Assembly: GCA_903873775.1 (NCBI GenBank)
Contig: CAIQPR010000048.1
Location: 1 to 46,989, forward strand
Length of the DNA stretch: 46,989 bases
DNA from: an uncultured Actinomycetes bacterium
Lineage (GTDB): Bacteria; Actinomycetota; Acidimicrobiia; Acidimicrobiales; RAAP-2
Reading direction: 5' to 3'
Under the pieces are notes generated by a model, which saw nothing but the letters and a program-made list of their open reading frames with translations, searched no databases and had not been told where the DNA came from. Below, one piece after another: positions 32,144 through 40,298 of this stretch. The position numbers were made by a program, and so were the translations under genes. Numbering within the stretch: position 1 is the first letter of the stretch; each line of letters opens with the position of its first letter.

Positions 32144-34740
32144 GAACGTCGCCTCGGCACGACGAGCGCGGCTGCGACCAAGACAAGACCGAGGGCGGCC
32201 ACGAGGAGCAGAACGCGCAGAACGCCGGCAAACGATGAGGATGTCGACACTGAGGGTGTGACACCGACGGCCACGAGGTGGGTGATCTGCGGCGTCGTCG
32301 TCGTCGGGGCGACGATCGTGGTGGGGGTCGTCGTCGAGGTCACTGTCGTGGGTGGTGGGCTCACCCCACTCACGGGTGGCACCTCGCCATTTTGTGCGGC
32401 CACATCGAGGGCCGCGAGGTCGCTGTAGGACGCGAGGGTCGCCAGGTGATCAGCGGCGGTGAGTGGCAAATACCCCGGCGGTAATTGACCCACGTTGTAA
32501 CCGAGCTCCTGGCCCGCGCCGACGGCGAACTCAATGAACCTCGCGAAGTCTTGGGCGTCTTGGTGAGACAGGCCCGAGGTCGGCACGGCGGCGTAGACGA
32601 CCATGGTGCCGGGGTAGGCATCCTTCGCACTCTGCGAGGACTCAATGGACGCGACGGGCAGCGTCCACGTGCCCGTCGTCCCATCCGGAGTGAGCAGAGC
32701 GGCCGCCGACGCGAGCGATGACGTGCTCGGCGTCACGAACGTGTTGTCGTTCGTCTGCAGACCGGCGGGGGTGAGGCCGTAGCGAGAATCATCGGCGAGT
32801 GGCGTCACGCCAATCAAGAAACGGTGACCCACGGTCTCGCGACCTTGCGCCACTAGTTTCTCCCCGACGGACGTGCCGTCAATTTGCGAGCAGACCGTCG
32901 TCGAATTATCAATCGCGAACTGCATGTCGGTACTCACGTCCTCGAGGGTCGCAACGGGTGCCGCCACGAGTGGCAGATACGGCACCGGGGAGTTGTAGAG
33001 GCAGTCATTGTTGTCCGACTGGTAGTAGGCGGTCGGTTCAAAATTGGACAGCAGGGGCCACTGGTTGATCGGGAGCGCAATCCCCTTGTAGGCCGGATTG
33101 ACCACCATGCCCCACGGGTCCGCCGTGCCGTTCAGCCACGCGCGGGCGGTGGGGTTGTCGTTGATGTAGGTGGTGAGAGCTTCCATCACGTCCGAGTCAC
33201 TGGAGAGCGACACGAGTTCCGACGCGGCCTCGGTGGCCGACACGCCCTGAGTGATGCCGGGATTCAGGGCAATGAATTCCGGATCGAGCGTGATGTTCAG
33301 TGGATTATGCGCGAGGGCGGGGTCTTCTTCTTGGACCGGTAATTCCGCCGGGTAGGACTCGGTGAGGAGTTTGGCGAGCAGCCGCGGCGTGAGACGCAGG
33401 TTCGTATAGGGCTGTCCATTCGCGCCGTCGATGGCGTAGGAGATGGAAAAGCCCGTCACCGCGACGGGAGCATTCACGACCGGGCGACCGTAGCCTCCAC
33501 TCTGGCCGTAACTCGTGAGAGCGGCTTCACTCTGTGAGGAGGCGAGCAGGTTGCGGGCTTCGGGTTCGCCCGTCTGCACGTGCACGATATTGAAGAGCTT
33601 CGAGTTGAGACAGAAATGCGGCACCCACTGACCGGTCGCCTGAATCATGAGCTCCGAGCCGTAGATGTCAACAGTGTTGGTGCCGCCGACGACCGAGCAC
33701 GCATTCTGCGGGGGCGCAAAGGTCAACGGCACGACGATGCGGTTGCGCCAGTTCGAGGCACTCCACCACAACGCCCCCGACACCGACAGGTCCTCGTTCC
33801 CGAGGGGGTTCACGATCTGCCCCGGCGCGAAGGACCCGGTGGCCTCGCAGTCGGCCACCGCCGCCGTTCCGGCCGCACCGGTCGGCACATCAGCGTTGGG
33901 CAAGCCCTGCGCGGTGGTGTCGCAACTCACGCCCTCAATGGGAACAGCAACCAAGGAGCACGGCACACTCTGGGAGCACCCGAGGGACGCATTCTCCGCC
34001 GACGTCCACACGTCAAATGACGCACTCCCTCGTCCGTCCGTCCCGGTGACACCAAAGGTCTCGTTACTCGGCAGCGCGGAGTTGCCCACGTTTTCTGATT
34101 CCGGAGGTTGGCCGGCGCACCCCTGCGGGCCACCGTCGTAGACCTGACCGTCCGCTGCGACAAAGGGCACCCAGTGTTGCGTCGGGGCCGGCAAGAACGC
34201 GCAGTTGCTCGTCAGAGGGCTCGGTGCGTCGGCCACGCGAGCTCGGTCGGTGGCCGTGGCGAATTGGTCCATCTCGTACGGGGGCCACTTCGTCTGGAAG
34301 GTGTCCTGGTAGCGCTCGGACCAATTCTGGGTCCAGCACGTTTGCGGACTCAGGGCGTCGACCGGAGAACTCGCCGTGGCGTTGACGCCACGGCACTCGA
34401 GCAGCACCATGGGGTACTCCTCCTGCTCGGCGAGGATGGAATTCTGATCGGCCACGATGCCGCCGGTCGGGTGCGCGCCGCTCCAGTTCACGCGGATCTC
34501 TTGGCGTCCGCGTAGGTCACGCGTTTGGGACACCGTGAGGGTGACCGATCGCTGGTCGACGACGGTTTCGACACCGTTGGTGAGGAATTCTCGCTCAACC
34601 GACGCCGTCGTCGTCACCGCACTCGACGCCAGCGCCCCGGTACGCGGCGCGTGACTCGCTCCGGCCACTGATCCCGCTCCCCACACGCACGCGGCGGCGA
34701 GCGCGAGGCAGAGCGACGCGAGAGTCCGACGCCACATCAT
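32140..34740 (-). CDS. Large secreted, C-terminally membrane-anchored surface protein
   Basis: 866 residues from ATG 34740. Signal peptide (MWRRTLASLCLALAAACVWG), a long extracytoplasmic part with many cysteines (LLECRGVNA, QTCWTQNW, SCDTTAQG, DCLYNSPV), a threonine-rich stalk (TTVTSTTTPTTIVAPTTTT, about 795-813), one membrane helix (VLLLVAALGLVLVAAALVV) and a PRRRS tail. The C-terminal half (DLAAL, GQELGYNVGQLPPGYLPLTA; NPLNITLDPEFIALNPG) recalls type-2 periplasmic-binding proteins such as PstS, but weakly. No LPXTG- or LAXTG-like motif precedes the helix. ATGA overlap with the PstS stop. It may be a surface partner of PstS (inference). Confidence 0.75.
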   Translation of the reverse strand: MMWRRTLASLCLALAAACVWGAGSVAGASHAPRTGALASSAVTTTASVEREFLTNGVETVVDQRSVTLTVSQTRDLRGRQEIRVNWSGAHPTGGIVADQNSILAEQEEYPMVLLECRGVNATASSPVDALSPQTCWTQNWSERYQDTFQTKWPPYEMDQFATATDRARVADAPSPLTSNCAFLPAPTQHWVPFVAADGQVYDGGPQGCAGQPPESENVGNSALPSNETFGVTGTDGRGSASFDVWTSAENASLGCSQSVPCSLVAVPIEGVSCDTTAQGLPNADVPTGAAGTAAVADCEATGSFAPGQIVNPLGNEDLSVSGALWWSASNWRNRIVVPLTFAPPQNACSVVGGTNTVDIYGSELMIQATGQWVPHFCLNSKLFNIVHVQTGEPEARNLLASSQSEAALTSYGQSGGYGRPVVNAPVAVTGFSISYAIDGANGQPYTNLRLTPRLLAKLLTESYPAELPVQEEDPALAHNPLNITLDPEFIALNPGITQGVSATEAASELVSLSSDSDVMEALTTYINDNPTARAWLNGTADPWGMVVNPAYKGIALPINQWPLLSNFEPTAYYQSDNNDCLYNSPVPYLPLVAAPVATLEDVSTDMQFAIDNSTTVCSQIDGTSVGEKLVAQGRETVGHRFLIGVTPLADDSRYGLTPAGLQTNDNTFVTPSTSSLASAAALLTPDGTTGTWTLPVASIESSQSAKDAYPGTMVVYAAVPTSGLSHQDAQDFARFIEFAVGAGQELGYNVGQLPPGYLPLTAADHLATLASYSDLAALDVAAQNGEVPPVSGVSPPPTTVTSTTTPTTIVAPTTTTPQITHLVAVGVTPSVSTSSSFAGVLRVLLLVAALGLVLVAAALVVPRRRS

Positions 34741-36362
34741 GCGCGCCGCCGACGACGAGAGCGACCCCACAGGAGAGCGGGGCCCGCAATAAGTACGACA
34801 ATGAACAGGGCTGTCGCCCCGCTCGCCACACCACCGTCGCCACCTTCGGCGAGGGACTGCCCTACCGGTGACACCGCGGTTGCGGGAGCACTCGAGCGGA
34901 TCACGACTTGACCCGTGGCACGATCGACGCTCAGCGACAAGACGGTGGTGGGCGTCGTTCCTCCCGACGAAACTCCCCCGCCGGAGCCGCCACCTCCGTG
35001 AGTCGAGTGACCGCCGCCCGTGCCGGAGGAACCACCGCCCGAGCTCGAGGGTTGGACCGAGCCGTCACCATGCTGCGAGGTCGACGAACAGGGGCCGGCC
35101 CCGACGTGATCGCACGCGAGGGGCAGCGGCGCGATCTGCGCGAGGTAGTTCGCCGACGGGTGACCGAGCACGAAAGTCGGATTGGCGCAGGTCTGAATAT
35201 TCAAATGCGCGAGATCGACGCCGGGGTCGGCCGACTTCAGTTTCTCGATTTGGCCGAACCCGGCTTCCACCAAGTTGACCGGCAGCGGTGAGTAGCCAAT
35301 GGGTCCGATTTCGCGCTGACCCTGACAGATGGCGTAGTACGCGAAGTCGGCGAGAGCTTGACGTTTGGCCGTCGTGATATTCGGCTCGGGACTCGGGTAC
35401 ACACCGGTGGGTTCAATCATGTACACGTAGGACGACAGCGGGTAGGCGCGCGGATCGGGGTCGACGTAGACCTTGTTCAAGTTCTGCAACAAGTAATCCG
35501 GCGAGGACTTATCCATGTTGATCTGCGCTTGTTCCAACGCGACCGCGACGTTGTACTGCGTAGGCAGGGAGTAGTACCCCGCGGCGTTGAGGACCTGCGC
35601 GACCGGATAGTTCTGGCTGAGGGCGTAGGAGTATTCGACGTAACCAATGGAGCCATTCGCCGCGCTCGAGGACACGTAGTTCATCGCGCCGCTCGATCCG
35701 TTCTGCGCGATCTGGCTGCCCTGTCGCGGGAAGTATTCCGTCATGCCGGGCGCACCGGCGAAGGAGTTCCAAATCTTCGGAAATTCGGTCGCGAAGTACA
35801 AGGTCAACTGCGCGGTCGCGCCCGAACCTTCCGACTGCACGACCGGGGTAATGGGGAGCGACGGCAAGGCGTGGCCGTTGTTGTCCTTCGTGATTGCGGG
35901 ATCGTCCCAGTTGGTGATCTTGTTGGTGAAGATCTTGGCCAGCGTCTCTCCCGACAGGCGCAGGTTGCGCACCATCTTGCCGTCGTAGCGAATCTGGTAC
36001 GGAAAGGCCGTCCCTCCCGCCGCGATCGGCAGGTACGCGTACGGACGACCCTGGGAGGTGTCCGAGACGCCCGTAAGGGGGTCGACACCCTGGTAGCCAA
36101 TGGAGGTCACCGAGAAGTCGGAGGTCTTGGTCGCAAAGTCCTGTCGACCCTGCGCGTCACCGTCGGGCGTGTAGACGACCTGAATGCCGTCCGCCGCAAC
36201 GTCGGCAACCCACTGGTTCACGGCGTTGGCGGCCCAACTCGAACCCGATCCCTGAATGAGCGACGTGCTCCCGCTCGCCGACGCCGCCGCGCTCGCCAGC
36301 ACGCTGGCCGCGAGCAGGGCCGTGGTCGAAACCGCCAGGCGACGCAGCACTGACAACATCAT
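34737..36362 (-). CDS. pstS: PstS-type phosphate-binding protein with Ser/Gly stalk and C-terminal membrane anchor
   Basis: 541 residues from ATG 36362, which overlaps the PstA stop (ATGATG). The signal peptide ends near ASAAASASG. The binding domain shows the phosphate-contact blocks GSGSSWAANA, SEGSGATAQLT and SSGAMNYVSS with GSIGYVEYSY. Unlike usual lipoprotein PstS, it has no lipobox. It continues with a Ser/Gly/His-rich stalk (SSSGGGSSGTGGGHSTHGGG), a short segment, and one membrane helix (ATALFIVVLIAGPALLWG) with an RSRRRRRA tail. A sequence SLAEGG lies before the helix, close to the class E sorting motif LAXTG but with Thr changed to Gly. A longer start at 36536 would run through pstA and is rejected. 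Confidence 0.9.
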   Translation of the reverse strand: MMLSVLRRLAVSTTALLAASVLASAAASASGSTSLIQGSGSSWAANAVNQWVADVAADGIQVVYTPDGDAQGRQDFATKTSDFSVTSIGYQGVDPLTGVSDTSQGRPYAYLPIAAGGTAFPYQIRYDGKMVRNLRLSGETLAKIFTNKITNWDDPAITKDNNGHALPSLPITPVVQSEGSGATAQLTLYFATEFPKIWNSFAGAPGMTEYFPRQGSQIAQNGSSGAMNYVSSSAANGSIGYVEYSYALSQNYPVAQVLNAAGYYSLPTQYNVAVALEQAQINMDKSSPDYLLQNLNKVYVDPDPRAYPLSSYVYMIEPTGVYPSPEPNITTAKRQALADFAYYAICQGQREIGPIGYSPLPVNLVEAGFGQIEKLKSADPGVDLAHLNIQTCANPTFVLGHPSANYLAQIAPLPLACDHVGAGPCSSTSQHGDGSVQPSSSGGGSSGTGGGHSTHGGGGSGGGVSSGGTTPTTVLSLSVDRATGQVVIRSSAPATAVSPVGQSLAEGGDGGVASGATALFIVVLIAGPALLWGRSRRRRRA

Positions 36363-37423
36363 CGACCCGACCTCTCTCGTGAGAGCCAGCGCGTGAGCAC
36401 GAAGAGGACGAGAACCATCGCCAGCAGCACGCTGGCCGCCCCGAAGGCGCGCGTAATCGCGAGGTTCTCGTGCGTCTGGTAGCCGGTGTAGATGAAGAGA
36501 GGCAGGGAGTTCATGGGATTCTGCGCGGGGTTCCAATTAATGAAGGACGACGCACCCGAGGTGATGAGGACAATGGCCGTCTCCCCCACCCCGCGGGCCA
36601 CCGCGAGGATGGTGGCGGTGGCGAGTCCCGAACGCGCGGACGGCAGGACCACCTTGCGCACGGTCATCCACTGCGTGGCCCCGAGAGCCTGGCTCGCTTC
36701 GCGCAATCCACTCGGCACGACACGCAGGGCCACTTCGCCGGCGCGCGCGATGATCGGCACCATGGTGACCGCCATCGCGACGGACACCGCGAGTCCCGAC
36801 TTCGGCAGACCTACGTAGACAATGAGCACCACGTAGACGAAAAGACCCGCGAGGATTTCCGGCAGAGCGGTCATGGCCTCGATCACGGTGCGCACGACAC
36901 GCGACAGCGCGCCACCGACTTCGGAGAGGTACACCGCCGTGGCGATCCCGAGCGGGATCGCGATCACGGTGGCGAGAGCCACCTCGATGACCGTGCCGAT
37001 AATCGCGTGCAGAATGCCGCCCTGCGACAAGGGCGCCGTCGGACTCACCCCCGACATGTCCTGCACGTAGAAATTAACGTGCGACAGGGCCGGCCAGCCC
37101 TTCGCGAACGTGTAGATCACGGTGGAACTGAGAGCACCCACCACCACCGCGGCCGCCGCGTAGAGAGCGGCCGCGACCACGCGGTCGGTCACGACGTGAC
37201 GCTCGTTGGCGAAGCTGAGCACCGCCGCGTACAGGAGAAGAAACGTCGCGAACCAGCACACGAGAAACCCGAGCGTGCCGCTCAGGTCGAGCACGTGCTC
37301 GTAGACCAACGTGACGAGAGCCAGCGACGCGACCACGGAGGTCGCGAGCGACCACCAGTCATCAGCCGTGTACTGCCGCACGCGACGCGGCGTGGGGGTG
37401 GGGCGCGGTGTCGTAGTCGTCAT
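36359..37423 (-). CDS. pstA: Phosphate ABC transporter permease PstA
   Basis: 354 residues with six membrane segments after a long N-terminal part. The permease signature region is ALGATQWMTVRKVVLPSARSGLATA, in two parts (EASQALGATQWMTVRKVVLP; SGLATATILAVARGVGETAI). The extracytoplasmic loop before the third helix (VNFYVQDMSGVSPTAPLSQG) is typical of PstA. ATG 37423 shares one base with the pstC stop (TGATG), and its stop overlaps pstS. Confidence 0.93.
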   Translation of the reverse strand: MTTTTPRPTPTPRRVRQYTADDWWSLATSVVASLALVTLVYEHVLDLSGTLGFLVCWFATFLLLYAAVLSFANERHVVTDRVVAAALYAAAAVVVGALSSTVIYTFAKGWPALSHVNFYVQDMSGVSPTAPLSQGGILHAIIGTVIEVALATVIAIPLGIATAVYLSEVGGALSRVVRTVIEAMTALPEILAGLFVYVVLIVYVGLPKSGLAVSVAMAVTMVPIIARAGEVALRVVPSGLREASQALGATQWMTVRKVVLPSARSGLATATILAVARGVGETAIVLITSGASSFINWNPAQNPMNSLPLFIYTGYQTHENLAITRAFGAASVLLAMVLVLFVLTRWLSRERSGR

Positions 37424-38439
37424 CAGATATCGGTCCCCGCGCCGCTACGCGAGCGACGAATGATGGAGGCGGCGACGGTGTTCACGACCAAGGTGATGAG
37501 GAACAGCACGAAGCCCGCCGTCATGAGCGCCGAAAGTTGGGAGGCGGTGGCGTTGCCGAAGTTGGCCGCGATGAGCGCCGAGATGGTCTGGGTGCCCGCT
37601 TCGAGAATGCGGATCTTGATCTCGTAGGCCGGCGAGATGATGATGAGGACCGCCGCGGTCTCTCCGAGGGCGCGTCCGAGCGCCAACATGGACCCGCCGA
37701 TGATGCCGCCGCGGGCGAAGGGGAACACCACGGTGCGGGCCACGCCGAAGCGCGTGCCCCCGAGAGCCATCGCGGCCTCGCGCTCGCCGCGGGGCACCTG
37801 GTCGAAGACCGCGCGCATCACCGCACAGGCCAAGGGAATCGCCATCATCGACACGGCGAGACCCGCAATGAAGGCCGACGAGGTGTACTGCGACTGCTGC
37901 CACACCGCGGCATTGGGGTCGGTGGAGACGTGAAAGAGCGGGAACCACCCGAAGTGCTGACTCAACCACCGCGACAGCTTGATGGCTTGCGGCTGCAGCA
38001 GGAAGAAGCCCCAGAGGCCGTAGATAATGCTGGGCACCGCTGCCATGAGGTCCACCGCCGAAACCAACCAACTCTTCAGTCGCTTCGGCGCGTACTCGGT
38101 AATAAAGAGCGCCAACATGAGCGCGAAGGGCACGCTGACCACCATCGCGACGAGGGCCACCTCGAGAGTCCCGACGAGGACCGCGGCAATGCCGATGTGG
38201 TCGAGTTCGGGTTGCCAGGCGGCGGTCGTGAAGAAGCTCAGCCCGTAGTGACGCAGGGTCGGGATGGACTGGAGTCCGAGAAAGACCCCGATACCCCCCG
38301 TGACCAAGAGCACGACGGCACCCGTCGTCGTCGACAGAGCCCGAAAGATGCGGTCGCTGCGCTCGTGACCCGCACTCAGAAGACGAGGTTCGCGCGACAG
38401 GGACCGAGGCGCGGGCGCCCCGACACCACTCATGCTCAT
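37423..38439 (-). CDS. pstC: Phosphate ABC transporter permease PstC
   Basis: 338 residues, six membrane segments. Typical blocks: FFTTAAWQPELDHIGIAAVL after the first helix, MAAVPSIIYGLWGFFLLQP (the conserved PS.IYGLW motif), REAAMALGGTRFGVARTVVF and GRALGETAAVLII. The N-terminus is short and basic. Start and stop overlap pstB (ATGA) and pstA. Confidence 0.94.
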   Translation of the reverse strand: MSMSGVGAPAPRSLSREPRLLSAGHERSDRIFRALSTTTGAVVLLVTGGIGVFLGLQSIPTLRHYGLSFFTTAAWQPELDHIGIAAVLVGTLEVALVAMVVSVPFALMLALFITEYAPKRLKSWLVSAVDLMAAVPSIIYGLWGFFLLQPQAIKLSRWLSQHFGWFPLFHVSTDPNAAVWQQSQYTSSAFIAGLAVSMMAIPLACAVMRAVFDQVPRGEREAAMALGGTRFGVARTVVFPFARGGIIGGSMLALGRALGETAAVLIIISPAYEIKIRILEAGTQTISALIAANFGNATASQLSALMTAGFVLFLITLVVNTVAASIIRRSRSGAGTDI

Positions 38440-39263
38440 CCGAATTCCCCGTTCACGTAGTTCGCGGTGCGCTCATCGACCGGCGAGGTGAACAACTGCT
38501 CGGTGACACCCTGTTCGACAATGCCCCCCGGGGCGCCCTGTTCGGCGAGAAAGAAGGCGGCGCGTTGGGACACCCGACGGGCCTGTTGCATGTTGTGGGT
38601 CACGATGATGATGGTGACTTGGTCACGAAGTTCGAGGATGGTTTCTTCCACCCGTCGCGTCGACGTCGGGTCGAGGGCCGAACACGGCTCGTCCATCAAG
38701 AGGACTTCCGGCTGCACACACAGCGCCCGCGCGATGCAGAGACGCTGCTGTTGACCTCCCGACAGGGCGGAGCTGGGCTGATCGAGACGGTCCTTCACCT
38801 CGCGCCAGAGACCCGCACGAGTGAGAGAGGTCTCCACCAACTCTTCGCGCTCAGCTCGCGAGGTCTTCGTGCGCGTGAGCGCGAGGCCCGATGTGACATT
38901 GTCCGCGATGCTCATCGCCGGGAACGGATTCGGCTTCTGGAACACCATGCCGATCTTCTTGCGCACCGACGTCACTCGTTCCCCGGCCCCGTAGATGTCG
39001 ACACCGTCGAGGCGCACTTCGCCCGCCATCTGGGCCCCGGGGATTGATTCGTGCATGCGATTCAAAATGCGCAGGAATGTTGACTTACCGCAGCCCGACG
39101 GACCGATGAGTGACGTCACGGTGCCGAGCTCGGCCGTCAGGTTCACCCCGTCGAGCACCAAGGTGGAACCAAACCACGCGCAGACATCGACGGCTTCGAG
39201 GTGCGCTCGCTCCGTGATGGTGGGCGTGGGCGTCAGATTCGGGGCGCTCGAGATCGTGCTCAC
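38436..39263 (-). CDS. pstB: Phosphate ABC transporter ATP-binding protein PstB
   Basis: 275 residues. Walker A GPSGCGKST (54-62), the PstB hallmark RKKIGMVFQKPNPFPAMSI, signature LSGGQQQR, Walker B VLLMDEPCSALDPTS and switch His in IIIVTHNMQQA. The gene starts with GTG 39263 overlapping the preceding stop (GTGA). The order pstB-C-A-S differs from the common pstSCAB. No phoU is near. Confidence 0.96.
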   Translation of the reverse strand: MSTISSAPNLTPTPTITERAHLEAVDVCAWFGSTLVLDGVNLTAELGTVTSLIGPSGCGKSTFLRILNRMHESIPGAQMAGEVRLDGVDIYGAGERVTSVRKKIGMVFQKPNPFPAMSIADNVTSGLALTRTKTSRAEREELVETSLTRAGLWREVKDRLDQPSSALSGGQQQRLCIARALCVQPEVLLMDEPCSALDPTSTRRVEETILELRDQVTIIIVTHNMQQARRVSQRAAFFLAEQGAPGGIVEQGVTEQLFTSPVDERTANYVNGEFG

Positions 39264-40120
39264 TGGTCGTCTCCGCTCTCGTCCGTCGGCTCTTCAACAC
39301 CGTGAGCCCGACGACGCGTGTAGGCAATCGTGGGTATTGCTAAGGCCGCGAGGGCGACGATCGAAATAACAATCGACACGGTCGCCGACGGTGACGAGGA
39401 CGACGACGTCGTCGCGTGCGTGGTGGTCGTCACCGGGACGGTCGTGGTGGTCGTCTCTCCAACAGGCGTCGTGGTGGTGGTTGTCGAAGTCGGTAGCACG
39501 ATCGTCTCGAGCGACGTAGACGTCCCCGAGGTGCAGTTCACGGGACCGCCGCCGACCGCGTGCCAGGTGGACCCGGTGACTTGAATGCCGAGCGCGGGGT
39601 AGGTCGTCTCGTAGGGAGGGGCGTTCTTCGTGCCGAGGTAGATGCGCAACTCGTAGAAGTTGTCCCAGAGAGGTTTGTACGCCTCGGTGACGTCGTGAAG
39701 CGAGTAGTCCTTGGCGGTGGCCGCCGTCATCGGGTGCGCCGGGTTGCTGTAGCGCGAGGATGCGGTGAGCTCCATACCCGACCACTCGGTCGAGGTCAGA
39801 AATTGTTGCGGTTGATACGCGAGCAGGATCGCCGTGCGCCAGTCGTCGTTGTACGGCGCCGGGGCCGCCACCGAGGACACCGCGCGCCACGCGAAGGGAT
39901 GGGCCGACATAGATCCGCTGGTCACCTGGTGACCCGCGGCGTCACAGAGACCGATGTAACCGACGGCCTGAGGATCGCTGTAGGGCACCGATGTCGCGGG
40001 TGCCGCGCCGGCCGGCGTCGCACCCACCACGCCGAGGACCGACAGGGCGACGACGGCGAAACGGCGTCGACGGGACCCCGTGTCAGTGGCGTCAGACGTG
40101 ATAAATGCGAAGGGCCGCAT
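39260..40120 (-). CDS. Stalked, membrane-anchored surface protein leading the Pst operon
   Basis: 286 residues from ATG 40120 (a TTG frame 15 bases longer is rejected). An arginine-rich start and signal peptide (RRRRFAVVALSVLGVVGATP) lead to a domain at about 48-190 that also occurs in the fibronectin-III protein upstream: shared points are AAGHQVTSGS, LLAYQP, EWSGMELTASS and the block IQVTGSTW. A threonine-rich stalk with repeated Thr runs (about 205-245), one membrane helix and an RRRAHGVEE acidic tail follow. Its stop overlaps pstB by four bases, so it is made with the transporter. Function unknown. Confidence 0.78.
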   Translation of the reverse strand: MRPFAFITSDATDTGSRRRRFAVVALSVLGVVGATPAGAAPATSVPYSDPQAVGYIGLCDAAGHQVTSGSMSAHPFAWRAVSSVAAPAPYNDDWRTAILLAYQPQQFLTSTEWSGMELTASSRYSNPAHPMTAATAKDYSLHDVTEAYKPLWDNFYELRIYLGTKNAPPYETTYPALGIQVTGSTWHAVGGGPVNCTSGTSTSLETIVLPTSTTTTTTPVGETTTTTVPVTTTTHATTSSSSSPSATVSIVISIVALAALAIPTIAYTRRRAHGVEEPTDESGDDQ

Positions 40121-40129
40121 GGAGAATTG

Positions 40130-40154
40130 ATCCAATCATGTAATTCAATTGGAT
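40130..40154. promoter_or_regulatory. AT-rich inverted repeat upstream of the Pst operon
   Basis: ATCCAAT (40130-40136) and ATTGGAT (40148-40154) are perfect 7-base arms around 11 AT-rich bases, just upstream of ATG 40120 in a GC-rich genome. A regulator site or 5'-leader hairpin is possible. Minus-strand TAAAGT and TAGTAA words just beyond it could hold the -10. Confidence 0.45.
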
Positions 40155-40238
40155 TACTACTTTACTGGTCCGATCGTCACGAGAATCAACGCGTCCATGA
40201 CAAAACGGTGACGAAAGGCGAGGCATCCACACAACGAA

Positions 40239-40276
40239 GCGAGGGGTGGCGGCTGATCTCAGCCACCACCCCTCGC
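40239..40276 (-). terminator. Strong hairpin after the fibronectin-III gene
   Basis: Arms 40239-40249 and 40266-40276 (GCGAGGGGTGG with CCACCCCTCGC, 11 pairs), one mismatch, then an inner GGCTGA-TC-TCAGCC stem. It lies 23 bases after the minus-strand stop at 40299 and is followed by TTCGTTGTG. It separates the fibronectin-III gene from the Pst operon. Its two-part design matches the hairpin at 28000-28041. Confidence 0.8.
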
Positions 40277-40298
40277 GACCTTGCGCGTTACGTCCTCG

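Noticed and set aside
36363..36536. Longer N-terminus for the PstS protein
   Set aside because: It would lie wholly inside pstA, is Arg/Pro-rich, and would place the signal peptide internally; ATG 36362 with the ATGA overlap fits.
36470..38460. Two long plus-strand frames opposite pstA and pstC
   Set aside because: Arg/Asp/His-rich antisense translations of clear permease genes.
40239..40276. Operator for the Pst operon
   Set aside because: Its position just after a stop codon and its long GC-rich stem fit a terminator of the fibronectin-III gene better.
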